Shown: positions 1-9,479 of the stretch, one piece after another
How the letters are laid out: each line of letters opens with the position of its first letter
Position numbering within the stretch: position 1 is the stretch's first letter
NCBI GenBank assembly: GCA_009781635.1
Contig: WQXU01000006.1
Coordinates: forward strand, 48,696 to 112,695
Reading direction: 5' to 3'
DNA from: Treponema sp.
Lineage (GTDB): Bacteria > Spirochaetota > Spirochaetia > Treponematales > Breznakiellaceae
Length of the DNA: 64,000 nt
Notes under the pieces: model-generated
Database searches by the model: none
What the model was told of the DNA's origin: nothing
What the model saw: only the letters and a program-made list of their open reading frames with translations
Made by a program: the position numbers and the translations under genes

Positions 1-620
1 TTGCAGCTAACGCATACAGGATTGAAAGAGAAGATATAGGCCTTGCAGGCGGCAAACAGGATCAATATGCGGCAACTTTCGGCGGTTTTAATTTCATGGA
101 ATTTTATGATAATGAGAGGGTTATAGTAAACCCATTAAGGCTAAAACGCTGGATTCGCAATGAACTTGAGTCCTCTCTGGTTTTATATTATACAGGCGTA
201 TCAAGAGAAAGCGCTAATATTATTAAAGAACAAATCCAGCACACTGAAAAAGGCGATACAAAAAATATTGAAAGTATGCATGAAATGAAAAATCAAGCAA
301 TTTTTATGAAAGAAGCTCTTTTAAAGGGGGATTTTAAAGGATTTTCCAACTGTCTTATACATGGCTGGCTTGCAAAAAAGAATGCGGCATCCTCAATATC
401 AAATATATTTTTGGATGAACTGTATCAATATGCGCTTGACAACGGAGCTGAATCAGCCAAAATATCCGGGGCAGGCGGAGGCGGTTTTATGATGATTTAT
501 TGTAATCCCTGCCGCCGTATATCTCTTATTAACGCTTTAAAAGAAAAACAACAGGGCATGGTTTTAACTCCCAGCTTTACAGAAACAGGAACACAGGCAT
601 GGACCATTTACAACAATTAG
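1..620 (+). CDS. hddA: D-glycero-D-manno-heptose 7-phosphate kinase, 5'-truncated by window edge
   Basis: GHMP-family sugar kinase that phosphorylates D-glycero-D-manno-heptose 7-phosphate at C1, step two of the GDP-D,D-heptose pathway. The frame is open from base 3 with no in-window start, so the N-terminal part lies upstream. The segment 'GLAGGKQDQYAATFGG' is characteristic of HddA, and the C-terminal GHMP motif 'KISGAGGGGFMM' is intact. The internal ATG at base 96 should not be taken as the start because conserved family sequence precedes it. It overlaps gmhA by 22 nt, and gmhA and hddC-gmhB follow, which strongly supports the heptose assignment. Confidence 0.88.
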   Translation, partial: AANAYRIEREDIGLAGGKQDQYAATFGGFNFMEFYDNERVIVNPLRLKRWIRNELESSLVLYYTGVSRESANIIKEQIQHTEKGDTKNIESMHEMKNQAIFMKEALLKGDFKGFSNCLIHGWLAKKNAASSISNIFLDELYQYALDNGAESAKISGAGGGGFMMIYCNPCRRISLINALKEKQQGMVLTPSFTETGTQAWTIYNN

Positions 621-1225
621 TTCAGCGCTATCCGCTGCTTAAAGACAGTGTTAATGATATAAATGCCGCTTTTGAAATTATTAAAGAATCATACACAGGC
701 GGAGGAAAATTATTAATCGCAGGCAATGGAGGCAGCGCATCTGATGCTGAGCATATTGCAGGTGAACTAATGAAAACTTTTGCCAAAAAGAGAGTTTTAC
801 CTGATTTTTTTGTATCTGAATTAAAAAAAGTTGACTGCGAAATGTATGAATATCTTCTTCCGCGTTTACAGCCCGGTCTTCCTGCTATTGCCCTTTCCGG
901 CCATGCTTCGTTAAACACCGCATGTATAAACGATATTGACGGAAATATAACATTTGCCCAGCAGGTCTACGGTTACGGAAAAGAAGCTGATGTTCTTCTT
1001 GGCATTTCAACTTCCGGCAATTCAAAAAATGTTCTTCATGCCTGTGCCGTTGCAAAGGCAAAAAAATTGAAAATTATTGCCCTTACAGGAGCGGGCGGAG
1101 GAAAACTAAAGCAATATGCTGATGTCTGCATCAGTGTTCCGGAAACGCAAACATATAAAATTCAGGAATTGCATTTGCCGGTTTATCATATTATCTGCAT
1201 GATGCTTGAAGATTATTTTTTTTAA
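599..1225 (+). CDS. gmhA: Sedoheptulose 7-phosphate isomerase
   Basis: SIS-domain isomerase that converts sedoheptulose 7-phosphate to D-glycero-D-manno-heptose 7-phosphate, the first step of heptose synthesis. Near residue 40 it has the GmhA signature 'AGNGGSASDAEHIAGEL', and further on the SIS motif 'LLGISTSGNSKNVLHA' and 'IALTGAGGG'. Its 208 residues are typical, perhaps slightly long because of an insertion near residues 60-85. The start overlaps the 3' end of hddA, and 16 nt separate its end from the next gene, so it lies within one operon. Confidence 0.92.
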   Translation: MDHLQQLVQRYPLLKDSVNDINAAFEIIKESYTGGGKLLIAGNGGSASDAEHIAGELMKTFAKKRVLPDFFVSELKKVDCEMYEYLLPRLQPGLPAIALSGHASLNTACINDIDGNITFAQQVYGYGKEADVLLGISTSGNSKNVLHACAVAKAKKLKIIALTGAGGGKLKQYADVCISVPETQTYKIQELHLPVYHIICMMLEDYFF

Positions 1226-1241
1226 TAAGGATAAATAACCA

Positions 1242-2546
1242 ATGAAAACCGTGATAATGGCCGGCGGGAAAGGAACTCGTGTTGCTTCTATCGCTGACGA
1301 TATTCCAAAACCGATGATTCAGATTTGCGGTAAACCCATTCTTGAATATCAGATTGACTGCTTAAAAAGAAACGGCCTTACGGATATTATCATTGTTGTA
1401 GGCCATCTTGGGCAGTATATAAAGGATTATTTTAAAGACGGCAGCAGCTTCGGATGCAATATTTCTTATTATACAGAAACTGCGCCCCTTGGCACTGCGG
1501 GATCTCTTTTTAAAATTGATAATTTATCAGATGATTTTCTTTTATTAAACGGCGATGTCATTTTAGATATGGATTTTTCCAGAATGATTTCATTCCATAA
1601 AGAGAAAAATGCTTTCGCTACGCTTGCAGTTCACCCAAATAACCATCCCTTTGACAGCGCTCTTATTACAAGCAACAATGATGATCTTGTAACAGGATGG
1701 CTTAATAAAGAGGAAAAAAGAACCTGGTATAAAAATCAGGTCAATGCGGGAGTTCATATTTTATCGCTTGAATTTCTTAATAATTGTCATTTTGATAATG
1801 AAAAAATTGATCTTGATCGCGACATATTAAAGCCCAATATACCGGGAGGTAAAATATATGCCTACTCTACTCCTGAGTATATAAAGGATATGGGAACGCC
1901 CGAACGTTATGCTCAGGTTACAGCTGCTATTGAAAAAGACATTGTTAAAGGCAGAAATTTAAAAAACAGGCAAAAAGCTGTATTTCTTGACAGGGACGGA
2001 ACAATTAATACATTCAGGGATTTCATGGAAAAACCAATAAGTTTTCTTACAAACCCGGATGATTTGGAATTAATTGAAGGAGCTTCAGATGCAATTAAAA
2101 AGATAAACTCTTTAGGTTATCTTGCTATTGTAATTACAAATCAGCCTGTTATTGCGCGCGGAGATATTGATTTTCAAACTCTTGATTTAATACATATGAA
2201 AATGGAAACAGAATTAGGCATACAAGGAGCATACATTGACGATCTTTTTTATTGCCCTCACCATCCTGATAAAGGTTTTGAAGGAGAGAGGCCGGAATTT
2301 AAAATTGAATGTGATTGCAGAAAACCAAAACCAGGATTGATATTAAAAGCTGCAAAAAAATACAATATTGATCTTTCAAAATCATACATGGCAGGCGATC
2401 ATATTCGTGATGTGCAATCAGGCATTAATGCAGGATGCATACCTGTTTATCTGGCCAGTAATGAAAAATCAATAAAAAATATTGACGGCATTGATGTAAA
2501 AGTATATTCTTCTTTAAAAGAATTTACCGGTACTTTGGCAGATTAA
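1242..2546 (+). CDS. hddC-gmhB: Fused heptose 1-phosphate guanylyltransferase / heptose 1,7-bisphosphate 7-phosphatase
   Basis: Two enzymes in one 434-residue chain. Residues 1 to about 230 are a GT-A nucleotidyltransferase of the HddC type: 'MAGGKGTR' P-loop-like motif, 'KPMIQICGKPILEYQ', 'LLLNGDVI'. Residues about 245-430 are a HAD phosphatase of the GmhB type: 'FLDRDGTIN' nucleophile loop, a zinc-site region 'CPHHP...CDCRKPKPG' and 'MAGDHIRDVQSG'. Together they remove the 7-phosphate and activate the 1-phosphate with GTP to GDP-D-glycero-alpha-D-manno-heptose. With hddA and gmhA the whole pathway is here. The two activities are usually separate proteins. GTP rather than another nucleotide is inferred from the neighbours. 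Confidence 0.85.
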   Translation: MKTVIMAGGKGTRVASIADDIPKPMIQICGKPILEYQIDCLKRNGLTDIIIVVGHLGQYIKDYFKDGSSFGCNISYYTETAPLGTAGSLFKIDNLSDDFLLLNGDVILDMDFSRMISFHKEKNAFATLAVHPNNHPFDSALITSNNDDLVTGWLNKEEKRTWYKNQVNAGVHILSLEFLNNCHFDNEKIDLDRDILKPNIPGGKIYAYSTPEYIKDMGTPERYAQVTAAIEKDIVKGRNLKNRQKAVFLDRDGTINTFRDFMEKPISFLTNPDDLELIEGASDAIKKINSLGYLAIVITNQPVIARGDIDFQTLDLIHMKMETELGIQGAYIDDLFYCPHHPDKGFEGERPEFKIECDCRKPKPGLILKAAKKYNIDLSKSYMAGDHIRDVQSGINAGCIPVYLASNEKSIKNIDGIDVKVYSSLKEFTGTLAD

Positions 2547-3610
2547 TGACAATTGCTATTGACTGCCGCATGGTTAACGCAAGCGGTATTGGGGTTTACT
2601 TAAGAGGCGCTCTGCCATGGTTTTTTAATACAGACAATAATTTTTTTCTTATTGGAAATTTTAATGATTTGCAGCAATATAAATCATTAAAAAATATAAC
2701 CATAATTACCTGTAATGTAAAACCTTTTTCAATTAATGAATTAGTATTCTTTCCTAAAGAGATTTTAAAACAAATAAACAAAGCGGACATTTTCTATTCG
2801 CCTTTTTTTAATATACCATGCGGTATCAAGATACCTGTTTATACTACAATACATGACATTATATTTGCTGATATTCCCGGACTTTCATCAAGGATTGGGT
2901 TTGCTGTCCGTATGCGGTTCTTTAAAAGAGCCTACATAAAATCAAAAAAAATATTTACGGTTTCTGAATTTTCCAAATCAAGAATTAATCATCATCTTGG
3001 AAATGAAAAAGAAATAATTGTTACATATTCTGCCATTCAGCAAATGTTTCTGGATTATAAGTCTTCTTTAATCAATAAAAAAGAAACAATTGTTTTTATC
3101 GGTAATATAAAAAAACACAAGGGACTTGACTGCCTTCTTGACGCATACAAAGCTGCAAGAGACGAAGGTTTAACGTACAAACTTGTTATTATTGGATCAA
3201 ATAATAATTTTCGTTCATCAGATAAAGCAATCTTAAAAAAAATTGAATCAATTGGGAATATTATTTTTACCGGGTTTATATCAGACAATGAGTTAATGGA
3301 ACATCTTTGTTCAGCCTCCCTTCTTGTACAACCGTCGCTGTACGAGGGATTCTGTCTTCCCCCACTTGAAGCAATGACTCTTGGCACTCAGGTTCTAATT
3401 TCTGACATTCCGGTTTTAAAGGAAGTCTACGAAGGTTTTCCTGTAACTTTTTTTAAAACTAATAACTCAAACGATTTAAAAGAAAAACTTTTGGAATTGT
3501 TATATAAAAAAACAATTATTACTCTGTCAATTCAGGAGCATCTTTTATCAAAGTACACCTTTAAAAAGACAGCTTCTGTAATACTTGACAATTTACAACC
3601 GGCTTTTTAA
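2546..3610 (+). CDS. Glycosyltransferase family 4 (GT-B)
   Basis: 354-residue GT-B retaining glycosyltransferase. The C-terminal half carries the GT4 signature 'FTGFISDNELMEHL' followed by 'YEGFCLPPLEAMTLG' with the E-x7-E pair that contacts the nucleotide sugar. The N-terminus 'MTIAIDCRMVNASGIGVYL' is the acceptor-domain glycine loop. The start codon overlaps the previous stop by one base, so it is translationally coupled to the heptose genes and is a good candidate for using GDP-heptose, although donor specificity cannot be read from sequence. Confidence 0.85.
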   Translation: MTIAIDCRMVNASGIGVYLRGALPWFFNTDNNFFLIGNFNDLQQYKSLKNITIITCNVKPFSINELVFFPKEILKQINKADIFYSPFFNIPCGIKIPVYTTIHDIIFADIPGLSSRIGFAVRMRFFKRAYIKSKKIFTVSEFSKSRINHHLGNEKEIIVTYSAIQQMFLDYKSSLINKKETIVFIGNIKKHKGLDCLLDAYKAARDEGLTYKLVIIGSNNNFRSSDKAILKKIESIGNIIFTGFISDNELMEHLCSASLLVQPSLYEGFCLPPLEAMTLGTQVLISDIPVLKEVYEGFPVTFFKTNNSNDLKEKLLELLYKKTIITLSIQEHLLSKYTFKKTASVILDNLQPAF

Positions 3611-3647
3611 AAATCAAAAATACAAATTAATATTTAAGGAGAATATT

Positions 3648-4928
3648 ATGAAGTTATTTAAGTTTTTTCTGCTTTCTTTAGTTGTTTTATCATTGGTCTC
3701 TATTTCATGTTCAACAACTTCGATGCCACGTTCAGGTCCGTATGATATTCCGCAGGATTTTTTTGGTCTTGTGCATGCAGGTCAAAACATTGAACATTAT
3801 GAACTTTTAAATGAATTGGGCGCAGTCTGGTGTCTTCATACTTTCTACTGGGAATTTATGGAAACTAAAAAAGGCGAGTTCGATTTTTTATGGTCTGACC
3901 TCTTTGTAGATTTGGCTAAATCGCAAGGCAAGAAAGTAATTGCTGTTGTAGGCTATGAAACCCCGTGGATTTTCCCTGAGGGAAAAAGAAAAAGGTATAT
4001 TCCAAAAGAAAATGTACCTGATTTTCTTAATTTTCTGGAAATTACAGTTAACCGTTACAAGGGAAAAGTTGATGCATGGCAAATCTGGAATGAGCCAAAC
4101 TGGATATACTGGAAGGGTCCAAATAAAGAGTTCTATGAACTGATAAGACTTTCAAATCAAAGAATCAGGGAGACAGACCCTGATGCATACATAGTAGGGG
4201 GCGGTTTCTGGAGAAATCCAAAAAATTTTATAAGAGAAATGCACAGGGCCGGAGCTTTTGAAAACATTGATGCTGTTTCATTTCATCCATATGCGACAAC
4301 TCCAAGAGGATCCACGAATATTTACGATGATTTTGTTAAACTTATGGCTGAACTTAATTTTACTGGCGATATATGGATTACGGAAGTCGGCTATCCTACA
4401 GCAGGATGGTACCCTACAACGGTATCACTTGCAAACTATCCTTCTTTTATAATAAAAACAATTGCAGGATCCGCTGCACGGGGAGCCAGAGCTTTGCTCT
4501 GGTATGAGTTTTTTGATTCTTACAACATGGGAGAAGCTCCGAATAACACTGATTCAGAAATGTTTTTCGGCCTTGTTTATCCTGATCTGACAAGAAAAGA
4601 CGGCGCATGGTCATATGAGTTATGCGCCCGTTATCTGCCGGGAACAAGGTATAATCCGGATCTTCCTGTAAGAGAAAATGTCAATGCAAATATTGTTTCC
4701 TTCTGTTTCACAGCAGGAACATCAGCTAACAATGTTTTGTTGCTTTGGAATGACAGAAAAAGCACTCAAAAGATCAGAGTAACCCTTGGCTCGTCTTTTA
4801 CGCTGCATGATATAGCAACAGGAGAAAGCGTTGTAATGCAGGATAATTCCATATTGGATATATCAAATCAACCTTCATTTATTACATGGCAGGGTTCTGT
4901 AAATCCTGCAATAACACGAATCCCATAA
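3648..4928 (+). CDS. GH-A clan glycoside hydrolase-like lipoprotein (GH39/GH5-like)
   Basis: Exported lipoprotein with a TIM-barrel hydrolase domain. The start at 3648 is chosen because a strong 'AAGGAG' lies 7-8 nt upstream and the protein then begins with a lipoprotein signal ending 'LVSISC' (Cys21). An upstream in-frame ATG at 3585 would bury the signal. Likely catalytic residues are the acid/base Glu in 'IWNEPNW' and the nucleophile Glu in 'IWITEVGYPTAGW', the clan A arrangement. Its position between two glycosyltransferases suggests trimming or release of the surface glycan made by this locus. Exact family and substrate are unknown. Confidence 0.75.
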   Translation: MKLFKFFLLSLVVLSLVSISCSTTSMPRSGPYDIPQDFFGLVHAGQNIEHYELLNELGAVWCLHTFYWEFMETKKGEFDFLWSDLFVDLAKSQGKKVIAVVGYETPWIFPEGKRKRYIPKENVPDFLNFLEITVNRYKGKVDAWQIWNEPNWIYWKGPNKEFYELIRLSNQRIRETDPDAYIVGGGFWRNPKNFIREMHRAGAFENIDAVSFHPYATTPRGSTNIYDDFVKLMAELNFTGDIWITEVGYPTAGWYPTTVSLANYPSFIIKTIAGSAARGARALLWYEFFDSYNMGEAPNNTDSEMFFGLVYPDLTRKDGAWSYELCARYLPGTRYNPDLPVRENVNANIVSFCFTAGTSANNVLLLWNDRKSTQKIRVTLGSSFTLHDIATGESVVMQDNSILDISNQPSFITWQGSVNPAITRIP

Positions 4929-6031
4929 TGAAAACAGCCATTGTTCATTACTGGCTTGTAAACATGCGCGGCGGAGAGAAGATGCTCGAAGCCCTGCTTG
5001 AAATATACCCTGATGCTGACATTTATACCCATGTTTACAAGCCTTCTTCGGTTTCTGGTTTAATAAAAAACAGGCGCATTTTTACATCCCGTATAAACCG
5101 CCTTCCTTTTGCAGGGAAACTCTATCCCCTTTATATGCCCCTTATGCCGAATGCGCTTTTGGATTTTAACCTGCAGGACTACGATCTTGTAATTTCAAGC
5201 GAGGCCGGTCCTGCAAAAGGCGTTATTCCAAACCCATACGCATATCACATTTGTTATTGCCACAGCCCTATGCGCTACCTTTGGGATATGTACCATGAGT
5301 ATTTCCGTGAAACAAACCCTCTTGTAAGGTTTTTCATGAAGCGCCTTATACCTTCGCTAAGAGTCTGGGATGTAACATCTTCAAACCTTGTTGACCGTTT
5401 TATTACAAATTCAAATTATGTTGCAAAAAGAATTCTTCGCATTTATAACAGAAAAGCGGAAGTTGTATACGGACCTGCGCCAATTGAACCTTACCTTAAT
5501 ATTGAAAGAAAAAAAGATGACTATTATCTGTTTTTTGGACAGCTTGCTGGCTACAAACGAGCTGATATAGCAATTGAAGCATGTATTAAATCCGGAAAAA
5601 AACTTGTTGTTGCAGGAGCATCTTCAAATAAAAAAATAATTAAAAAGTATTCCAAAAACAGCCTTATTACATTTGCAGGAAGAGTATCAAATGAAAAGGC
5701 TGCATCTCTTTTTTCCGGAGCGCGCGCCCTGCTCTTCCCTGGCATTGAAGATTTGGGACTTGTCCCAATAGAAGCCCAGGCAGCAGGCTGTCCTGTTATT
5801 GCCTTTCGCTGCGGCGGTGTTTTGGATACCGTTTTGGAAAACATTACAGGTATATTTTTTGATGAGCAAACGCCTTCTTCTCTTTGTGATGCCATTGACC
5901 GTTTTGAAAATATGGAAAAAGAAGGCGTCTTTTCAAACCGTGAAATCTTTAGCGAACACGTAAAGCAATTTTCTCCCTCTGTATTTAAAGAGAGGGTTAA
6001 AAGGATAATCGCCGAACGTAAACGCATATAA
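4928..6031 (+). CDS. Glycosyltransferase family 4
   Basis: GT-B glycosyltransferase of 367 residues from the ATG at 4928, which overlaps the preceding stop (TAATG). The N-terminus 'MKTAIVHYWLVNMRGGEKM' and 'CYCHSPMRYLWDMYHEYF' resemble WbaZ-like O-antigen mannosyltransferases. The C-terminal donor motif is 'FPGIEDLGLVPIEAQAAGCPVIAF' (abridged by reading only its E-x7-E core, 'EDLGLVPIEA'). An upstream in-frame ATG at 4886 lies inside the hydrolase gene and has no ribosome site. It probably elongates the same surface glycan. Mannose or heptose donors are guesses. Confidence 0.83.
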   Translation: MKTAIVHYWLVNMRGGEKMLEALLEIYPDADIYTHVYKPSSVSGLIKNRRIFTSRINRLPFAGKLYPLYMPLMPNALLDFNLQDYDLVISSEAGPAKGVIPNPYAYHICYCHSPMRYLWDMYHEYFRETNPLVRFFMKRLIPSLRVWDVTSSNLVDRFITNSNYVAKRILRIYNRKAEVVYGPAPIEPYLNIERKKDDYYLFFGQLAGYKRADIAIEACIKSGKKLVVAGASSNKKIIKKYSKNSLITFAGRVSNEKAASLFSGARALLFPGIEDLGLVPIEAQAAGCPVIAFRCGGVLDTVLENITGIFFDEQTPSSLCDAIDRFENMEKEGVFSNREIFSEHVKQFSPSVFKERVKRIIAERKRI

Positions 6032-6060
6032 AATATAATTTTTTTCAGGGAGCATTATTT

Positions 6061-7743
6061 ATGAAATCAAAAACGCTTTTTCTTTTCCTTTTATTTTTTA
6101 TTGCAATTTCACTTAACGCCCAGACTGTTCATGATCCCAACAGCGGAATATACAAGGATATTGACATCTGGTTTATTCAGGGGTATATAACTGATTTTCT
6201 TCCGATGGTTCGTCCGTATCCTGTCAAACTTGTTAACAAGTTACTTGATCAGGTAATTGAAAACGGCGATGAAATTGCGCAGGAAAAAGCTGCCTTTTAC
6301 AGGGCATTTTTTACACCCAAAGGACGCGCTTTATATCCCGGGGTTGAAGCTTACATCCAGGGAGATGAAGATGAACGCAGTATTCTTGTATCTCCATATG
6401 CAGAAGGTGCATTTTTTATCGGCGATTTAATGAATGTCAGCTATAACATGTCTTTTCATGCTTTTACAAAAAATGGGGAACATTTTAATGTGCCGGGAAC
6501 ATATTCACCCTATCCCGATCTTGTCGTTGATACCGCAAATATAGGAAGGTTTACTGTTTTGCAGAACTGGACAAGCCTTGTATCTTTCGGAAGCAGCGAC
6601 GTATATTTTCAGGCCGGCCTTAGCAGATCTTCTTTTGGACCCTTTTATGATAATGGCGTTGTTTTAGGCCCGCAAGCTCCCAGAGCAGGTCATTTTAGTT
6701 TTATGTACTGGGATCCGCTTTATTCATTCGAGGTACTCTTCCAGACAATTGTTGCAACCGATGATTTTGGCTATGGTGTTTTTCCTGCCAAGTATAACAT
6801 TATTCATTCTATTAATTTTCGTCCTGTTAATAATTTGGAATTGGGAGTTGTTCAATCATTAATTTACGGTGAGCGTATTGATCCTCTGTACTTTGTTCCG
6901 TTCAGTTTCCTTTTTGGCTCTCAGACTATAAATGGTTTTGGCGATAATGCGCTAATCGGCCTTCATCTCCGCTGGAAAGCCCTTAATGATTTTCTTGTAA
7001 ACGGACAAGTCTATATTGATGATTTTTCATTTAACGGAATATTAAAAGGAGAACCTCATTTTAAAGCTGCAGGTCAACTTGGCTTTTCTTTTACTCCAAA
7101 AAGCACCATCCTTTCCAGGCTGGATTTTGATTACACTGCCGTTTTACCTTACATGTATACGCATTGGCCGGAGCCGGAAACAAACAGATACAATGGCCCG
7201 GATGATCCTTCAAACCCAAAGTCACTTCCCATTGGAATAGGGGGACCCAGGATTCCCAATTATTTGAATTATACCCATATGGGAAGAAGTCTTGGGACAG
7301 ATCTTCCTCCCAATTCTGACAGAGTACTATTAAAAACAAACTGGAGAGTTTTTTCAAATTTGCAGTTTAATGTATCGGCATATCTTACACGTCATGGCAA
7401 TGCTTCCGCCGGCAGAGATTATTATGATCCTGAATATCATGACGGCTCCATTTTTGATTACGGGAGTATCGATCCATGGCTTGATCCAACAGACAGCCCT
7501 GATGCCGGCTGGGGAAATCACCTGTTAAACAACTTCTACAAAGATATTCCCTTCCTTACACAGAGCGTCATCGAAACAAAACTTGGCGGAACATTTGGCA
7601 TAACATGGACATTACCTTCTTCATTTGGAATATTTAAATTGACAGGTGACTACGGCATACAGTACGGCTGGAACAGAAGACTGGTTAAAGACAATAACGG
7701 CATTAACCATTTCTGGAGTTTCGGCGGCATATGGAGCTATTAA
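6061..7743 (+). CDS. Wzi-like capsule-assembly outer-membrane beta-barrel protein
   Basis: 560 residues with a signal peptide ending around 'ISLNAQ', then a helical N-terminal segment and a long stretch of alternating hydrophobic/polar, aromatic-rich strands ending '...WSFGGIWSY', typical of an outer-membrane barrel C-terminus. Segments such as 'FQAGLSRSSFGPFYDNGVVL' and 'NGFGDNALIGLHLRWKA' resemble the Wzi family, which anchors polysaccharide at the outer membrane. An 'AGGGAG' ribosome site lies just upstream of the ATG. A second Wzi-like gene follows. The family call rests on remembered pattern, not on a search. Confidence 0.6.
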   Translation: MKSKTLFLFLLFFIAISLNAQTVHDPNSGIYKDIDIWFIQGYITDFLPMVRPYPVKLVNKLLDQVIENGDEIAQEKAAFYRAFFTPKGRALYPGVEAYIQGDEDERSILVSPYAEGAFFIGDLMNVSYNMSFHAFTKNGEHFNVPGTYSPYPDLVVDTANIGRFTVLQNWTSLVSFGSSDVYFQAGLSRSSFGPFYDNGVVLGPQAPRAGHFSFMYWDPLYSFEVLFQTIVATDDFGYGVFPAKYNIIHSINFRPVNNLELGVVQSLIYGERIDPLYFVPFSFLFGSQTINGFGDNALIGLHLRWKALNDFLVNGQVYIDDFSFNGILKGEPHFKAAGQLGFSFTPKSTILSRLDFDYTAVLPYMYTHWPEPETNRYNGPDDPSNPKSLPIGIGGPRIPNYLNYTHMGRSLGTDLPPNSDRVLLKTNWRVFSNLQFNVSAYLTRHGNASAGRDYYDPEYHDGSIFDYGSIDPWLDPTDSPDAGWGNHLLNNFYKDIPFLTQSVIETKLGGTFGITWTLPSSFGIFKLTGDYGIQYGWNRRLVKDNNGINHFWSFGGIWSY

Positions 7744-7792
7744 CAATATTTTTTAACTTTACATAAAAGAACCGCTATGCTACACTTTCCTT

Positions 7793-9433
7793 ATGAACAC
7801 CCTGCGTATCTTTTTTGCTGTTCTTTTTATATTTTCTGCAGTTAATGTTTTCCCCGCCCCCTATGACATGATTCCGGCAGGGGATCCTGTACTTGAGGAT
7901 CTGCTCTTCCTTTCGCTGGAATCAGGAAATCCCATCCTTTCTTTTACGCCTCCCCTGTCTCCCCATGAAATTAAAATATTTCTTGACTCTCTTGATACTG
8001 ATTCATTGTCTGCTTCTGCCCGGAATGCCTATGACAGAATTGAAAAAAGAATTAATCCTCAGACAAGAATAAATCTAAAAAGTGATTATTTTCTTTTTAC
8101 CTTAAACATAAATTCCACCCTGGAAACAAGAACCCGGTTTAACAGCGATATTTCCTGGTTCCCGCAATATCCCGATATACCCTCCCTTGTTGCACTTCCC
8201 CTAAATTTTTATTTTTCAGATTCTCTTCAATTGTACATTGAGCCGGCGCTCATAATGGATCCCTTTTCCTATGCAAATGCCGGTTGTTTTGCGCATAACG
8301 TTCCCATGGATATGCAGGATTTGGATCAAACTGTTCCGTTAAGGGCTTTTATTGCCCTGGGAAATTCCTGGTGGAATATTCAGCTTGGAAGAGACCGGCT
8401 TTCATTTGGCACAGGACAATCCGGAAACCTTGCAATCTCGGATAATCCTCAATTCCATGAATTTGCACGCCTTTCATTTTTTTCAAAATATTTTAAATAT
8501 TCCATGCTTGTAAGCCAGATGCCTCTGGAACTAAATGAGGATATTGTTAATTATTTGGAAGCTGACAGTTTAAGACAGACAACCCAGAGATATTTTTATT
8601 ATCACAGAATTGATTTTTCTATTAAAAACATTTTAACTGTCAGTTTGTCTGAAGGCGTTATGGCAGGAAACACGCCTCTTGAGATCCGCTACCTTAATCC
8701 CACAATTATTTTTCATTCGTTGTATTCATTCTGGAATTATCCAAAATGGGACGGAAGCGGCGGTTATCCCAATGATGGAACAGGAGATATGAACGGCTCT
8801 CTTTTCTCTTTTGAAATAAACTGGAATGTAATCAAATCACTTGCCGTTTACGGTCAATTTGTAATGAATCAAATTTCAACTCCGTACAAAGAACAGCAAT
8901 TTGGAGACCAGCCGCCAAACGGTTTTGGCTATCTTGTAGGCTCGCGTTATTCTCACTCCCTTGGCAGATGGGGCTGCATATATCACCTTGAGTTTGCCTA
9001 CACAGACCCCTACCTTCATATGAATCCAAGCCCCTTTGCAAGTCATATTCATATGCGTTATCTGGGTGTTCATCCCGGCCGTCTTCAATATTCATTTATG
9101 GGTTATCCCAGAGACCGTATTTTAACTACAGCCGGCGCCAGCATTTTTAATAACGATACATTATTATTAACAGGCGAGTTTACATGGATTAGTCAGGGTG
9201 AACATACCATAAAGTGGGATTGGGAAAAAACAGAAGATTCCTTCAAAGCGTCAACGCCGACAGGTATTGCAGAAAACAGGTATATTTTATCTTTGGGCGC
9301 AAAATGGAAAATTAACTCATTTTTTACCTGTAAGAGCTCTGTTACAGGGATTTTTTCCGTTAATAATGCCCACAAAACAGGTATGAATATTGCCGGCGGA
9401 CAGCTAATGGCATCAATTAGTTTTCAATATTAG
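7793..9433 (+). CDS. Second Wzi-like outer-membrane protein
   Basis: 546 residues with signal peptide 'FFAVLFIFSAVNVFPAP'. The mature N-terminus 'DPVLEDLLFLSLESGNPIL' resembles the periplasmic helical domain of capsule-assembly Wzi proteins, and the rest is beta-strand-rich with 'SWWNIQLGRDRLSFGTG', a motif common in that family. The protein ends with the aromatic 'MASISFQY', as expected for a barrel. No strong ribosome site is visible before the ATG. It is paired with the preceding Wzi-like gene but the two are not close copies, so they may act on different glycan chains or as a pair. Confidence 0.6.
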   Translation: MNTLRIFFAVLFIFSAVNVFPAPYDMIPAGDPVLEDLLFLSLESGNPILSFTPPLSPHEIKIFLDSLDTDSLSASARNAYDRIEKRINPQTRINLKSDYFLFTLNINSTLETRTRFNSDISWFPQYPDIPSLVALPLNFYFSDSLQLYIEPALIMDPFSYANAGCFAHNVPMDMQDLDQTVPLRAFIALGNSWWNIQLGRDRLSFGTGQSGNLAISDNPQFHEFARLSFFSKYFKYSMLVSQMPLELNEDIVNYLEADSLRQTTQRYFYYHRIDFSIKNILTVSLSEGVMAGNTPLEIRYLNPTIIFHSLYSFWNYPKWDGSGGYPNDGTGDMNGSLFSFEINWNVIKSLAVYGQFVMNQISTPYKEQQFGDQPPNGFGYLVGSRYSHSLGRWGCIYHLEFAYTDPYLHMNPSPFASHIHMRYLGVHPGRLQYSFMGYPRDRILTTAGASIFNNDTLLLTGEFTWISQGEHTIKWDWEKTEDSFKASTPTGIAENRYILSLGAKWKINSFFTCKSSVTGIFSVNNAHKTGMNIAGGQLMASISFQY

Positions 9434-9479
9434 TCAATTAGCTTGAAAAAGCAGTATAATTACGATATATTGGTAGCAA

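Noticed and set aside
628..918. Antisense ORF inside gmhA, and similar overlapping frames elsewhere
   Set aside because: They lie fully within well-supported genes and lack conserved motifs or start signals.
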